Below are positions 61,970 to 64,000 of a stretch of DNA of 64,000 nt, piece after piece; the stretch's first letter is position 1, and each line of letters starts with the position of its first letter. Source of the stretch: Bradyrhizobium sp. Ash2021 (GTDB lineage: Bacteria > Pseudomonadota > Alphaproteobacteria > Rhizobiales > Xanthobacteraceae); the NCBI RefSeq assembly GCF_031202265.1, contig NZ_CP100604.1, positions 7,918,501 to 7,982,500 of the forward strand. The letters run 5' to 3'. The translations under genes and the position numbers were made by a program. The notes under the pieces are model-generated. The model saw only the letters and a program-made list of their open reading frames with translations, did not search any database and was not told the origin of the DNA.

Positions 61970-64000
61970 CATTCGCGATTAAGGATTTTTCGCAAACGCC
62001 CCCAGCTCTCCTCTGGTAGTTGCTTGATGACTTTTATTAGGGCGTCATCTCCGCTCCCAAGTACGTTTGCTAAAATCTCGGTCTTGTGTTCCTCACCGTC
62101 GCGCACCTCATCTTCGTCTAAGTCCATGCCACGAACAATGGCACCAACCCGTAGCGATTCATTGAGAGTAATCTCGAAATCCAAACGGAAGGACTGACCA
62201 CATGACTGGCACACCGCGGCTCCCATCAAGTTCAATGCACCACACTTATCGCAGGACTTGAACGCCTGATGAGGTCGAGGCGGAAATTCGTGACCGCACT
62301 CCGCGCATGCAATTGCATCGCGGGGATTTTGGGCCTCGCAGGTCGGACATGTCTTCTTTGTAGGAGGCCGGCCTTCCGCCCTCGCAGTCGGGCTCATCTC
62401 GCGTTCAACTCTGCGTGCCCATTCTTCAAGAATTCTGTGCGTAGGCATCACGACGTAGGCGCGAGAGTAGTCATCGTCTCCCAAGCTGCGCACGACACGC
62501 CCCACCGCCTGCCGGGAGAAGGAGAAGGCCAGCACGCGCCAGCGAAACAGCGGTGACTCCGGCGGCGGCGAAAGCTCCGGCGTCCAGCCGGTCAGTTTTT
62601 CCAGCGCGTAGGTATCCATCACGACCCCGCGCCAGCTTCGCTCGACCCGCTCCAGCGGTAGCCGCTCCGCCTTGATCTCGTTCCACAGCGGCAGGCGGTT
62701 GTCGGGCTCGCGCGCAACGTAAAGGCCAGGATGATCCTTGATCCGGTCCATGCCGGGATCGGCAAAGCCCTGGAAGCGACCGCGCTCGTTGATCTGGACG
62801 ACGGGAACACGGCCGTTGAAGTGCCAACGCAGCATCGCATAAGTGCGATAATCCGTGGTTGCGATCCAGGTCGCGCCGGTTCTCTTCAACTGATCCCGTG
62901 CGCGCGCCGCGACCTGCTCGTATCCCGCCTCGCCGCCGACCGGATCGGTCCGGCCGATCAGATTCCAGGGTGCGGCGACGTAGTAGAAGAACACGCCGAC
63001 GACAAAGGCGATGCCGGAAATCACGGCCACCCTCGCCCACCACAACGTCGACTGGATGATCCATTCCGACCATTTTTCGCGCGGCAGCACCGCCAGATTG
63101 ATGGCGGCGGCGGCAAAGCCGGCGAGCCAGAGGAACATCGGCCAGGTGTCGCCGACCCGCAGCGTCAGCGATTTCCAGCAGAAATACAGGAAGGGGACCA
63201 GCACCGATGTCGACAGCAGGATCGCGACCGGCTCGCGCCTGCGATAACCACGCCACGCTGTCAGCGTCACGCCCGACAATACCACCGGGAGCATCACGAA
63301 CCCGACGAGGCCGAACTGCAGGCCGATAAATTCGCCCACCGTGCGCAGCGACACATCATGGGTCGCCACCGCGCGCACGAACTGGAACCGGAACGACGCC
63401 CAGTCGTGCTGCTCATTCCAGATCAGCACCGGCGAAAATACGACTACTGCGATCAATGCCGCCACCCAGGGATAAGGGCTGAGCAGCCAGCGCCGGCGCC
63501 AGTCCGGCACCAGCGCGAACGCCAGCACCGCCGGCACCAGCATGACCGCGGTGAATTTCGAGAGCAGCGCCAGCCCCGCGAACAGGCCGGCCGCGAGCCA
63601 CCAGCGCGGATTGCCACTCTCGGTGAGCCGGACCAGCGCCCACAGCATCGCGACCGCAAACGGGATCATCGCGGTGTCGGGCGACACTTTCGCCATCAAC
63701 AGCCCGTAATACAGCGCCGCCTCCGGCATCAGCACCGCGAACACCACCGCGCGAACATCATGGGTGACACGGCGGACGATATCGGCGAGCAGCAGCTGCG
63801 TGACCAGCATCGCCAATATGCCGGCAAACCGCACGCCGAGACTGGTATCGCCGAAGATCGCGGTGCCGAAGCGGATGAACCAGGCGATCATCGGCGGATG
63901 ATCGAGGAAGGACAGCGCGCTCTCCTTCGACCAGGTCCAGTAATAGGCCTCGTCGGTGCGCAGATCGAGCACATGGGCGTAGATCAGCCGCATCAATGTC
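61969..64000 (-). CDS. GT39 glycosyltransferase fused in frame to helicase C-terminal tail; 5' end outside window
   Basis: The reading frame is open through the right edge. Residues 1-494 of the visible part look like a GT39 / ArnT-type polyprenyl-sugar transferase: LDLRTDEAYYWTWSKESALSFLDHPPM near the start and at least eight membrane helices. From 62514 on, the sequence changes abruptly to RQAVGRVVRS, a superfamily-2 helicase motif VI, then AYVVMPTHRILEEWARRVE. Two zinc ribbons follow (CPTCEAQNP..CAECGHEF and CDKCGALNL..CQSCGQSF), then a charged tail. The helicase body is missing. This is a recombination scar: the transferase probably lost its own end and gained the remnant of a foreign helicase. 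Activity is uncertain. Confidence 0.75.
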   Translation of the reverse strand, partial: TLMRLIYAHVLDLRTDEAYYWTWSKESALSFLDHPPMIAWFIRFGTAIFGDTSLGVRFAGILAMLVTQLLLADIVRRVTHDVRAVVFAVLMPEAALYYGLLMAKVSPDTAMIPFAVAMLWALVRLTESGNPRWWLAAGLFAGLALLSKFTAVMLVPAVLAFALVPDWRRRWLLSPYPWVAALIAVVVFSPVLIWNEQHDWASFRFQFVRAVATHDVSLRTVGEFIGLQFGLVGFVMLPVVLSGVTLTAWRGYRRREPVAILLSTSVLVPFLYFCWKSLTLRVGDTWPMFLWLAGFAAAAINLAVLPREKWSEWIIQSTLWWARVAVISGIAFVVGVFFYYVAAPWNLIGRTDPVGGEAGYEQVAARARDQLKRTGATWIATTDYRTYAMLRWHFNGRVPVVQINERGRFQGFADPGMDRIKDHPGLYVAREPDNRLPLWNEIKAERLPLERVERSWRGVVMDTYALEKLTGWTPELSPPPESPLFRWRVLAFSFSRQAVGRVVRSLGDDDYSRAYVVMPTHRILEEWARRVEREMSPTARAEGRPPTKKTCPTCEAQNPRDAIACAECGHEFPPRPHQAFKSCDKCGALNLMGAAVCQSCGQSFRLDFEITLNESLRVGAIVRGMDLDEDEVRDGEEHKTEILANVLGSGDDALIKVIKQLPEESWGRLRKILNRE

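Overview
The window looks like chromosomal DNA from a GC-rich alphaproteobacterium, most likely Bradyrhizobium or a close Nitrobacteraceae relative. This is inferred from CtrA and ChpT cell-cycle regulators, GANTC (CcrM-type) sites in front of ctrA, a DUF1134/EipA-like envelope protein, the mix of c-type cytochromes, acyl-CoA enzymes and ThDP enzymes, and abundant REP-like palindromic repeats of the kind common in that group. No species can be named from the sequence alone.

Layout. 1-2.8 kb: fliJ (cut by the window edge) and fliI, divergent from ctrA across a regulatory region with five GANTC sites. 2.8-6.7 kb: a probable three-gene unit of a small protein, a CHAT (caspase-like) protease with TPR repeats, and a polytopic membrane protein. 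6.8-9.6 kb: a sedolisin (S53) protease and a secreted single-CXXCH protein. 9.8-12.2 kb: a DUF350 membrane protein, two related small Gly/His-rich proteins and a glutathionylspermidine-synthase-like ATP-grasp enzyme, resembling E. coli yjfLMC. 12.3-18.9 kb: a chemotaxis operon (cheA hybrid, cheW, cheY, cheB, cheR) preceded by chpT. 19-25.5 kb: cysQ, a YHS protein, an EipA-like protein, a membrane-anchored coiled-coil protein, tRNA-Val(CAC), repeats and small membrane proteins.

25.6-31.1 kb is an accessory stretch: a complete insertion sequence with terminal inverted repeats, an isoquinoline-1-oxidoreductase-type molybdoenzyme whose large subunit is frameshifted, and an AraC regulator. 31.4-42.7 kb holds two acetolactate-synthase-like ThDP enzymes, an orphan HWE histidine kinase, an L,D-transpeptidase, a DUF2927 protein, a LysR regulator, and an M48 protease/DUF898 pair. 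42.9-46.8 kb is redox-oriented: SoxC/SoxD-like proteins and a cytochrome P460-like protein.

47.2-57.3 kb looks catabolic: an isovaleryl-CoA dehydrogenase, two tandem CYP153-type alkane/fatty-acid hydroxylases, an acyl-CoA dehydrogenase, a CoA-transferase, a FAS1-like hydratase, a benzoylformate-decarboxylase-like enzyme and an SDR. 57.3-60.7 kb has a hemolysin III/PAQR-like protein and the ycjX-ycjF pair. The right end holds a GT39 glycosyltransferase whose frame runs directly into the C-terminal tail of a superfamily-2 helicase with two zinc ribbons, apparently a recombination scar. The two most interesting loci are the CHAT module and this chimera.
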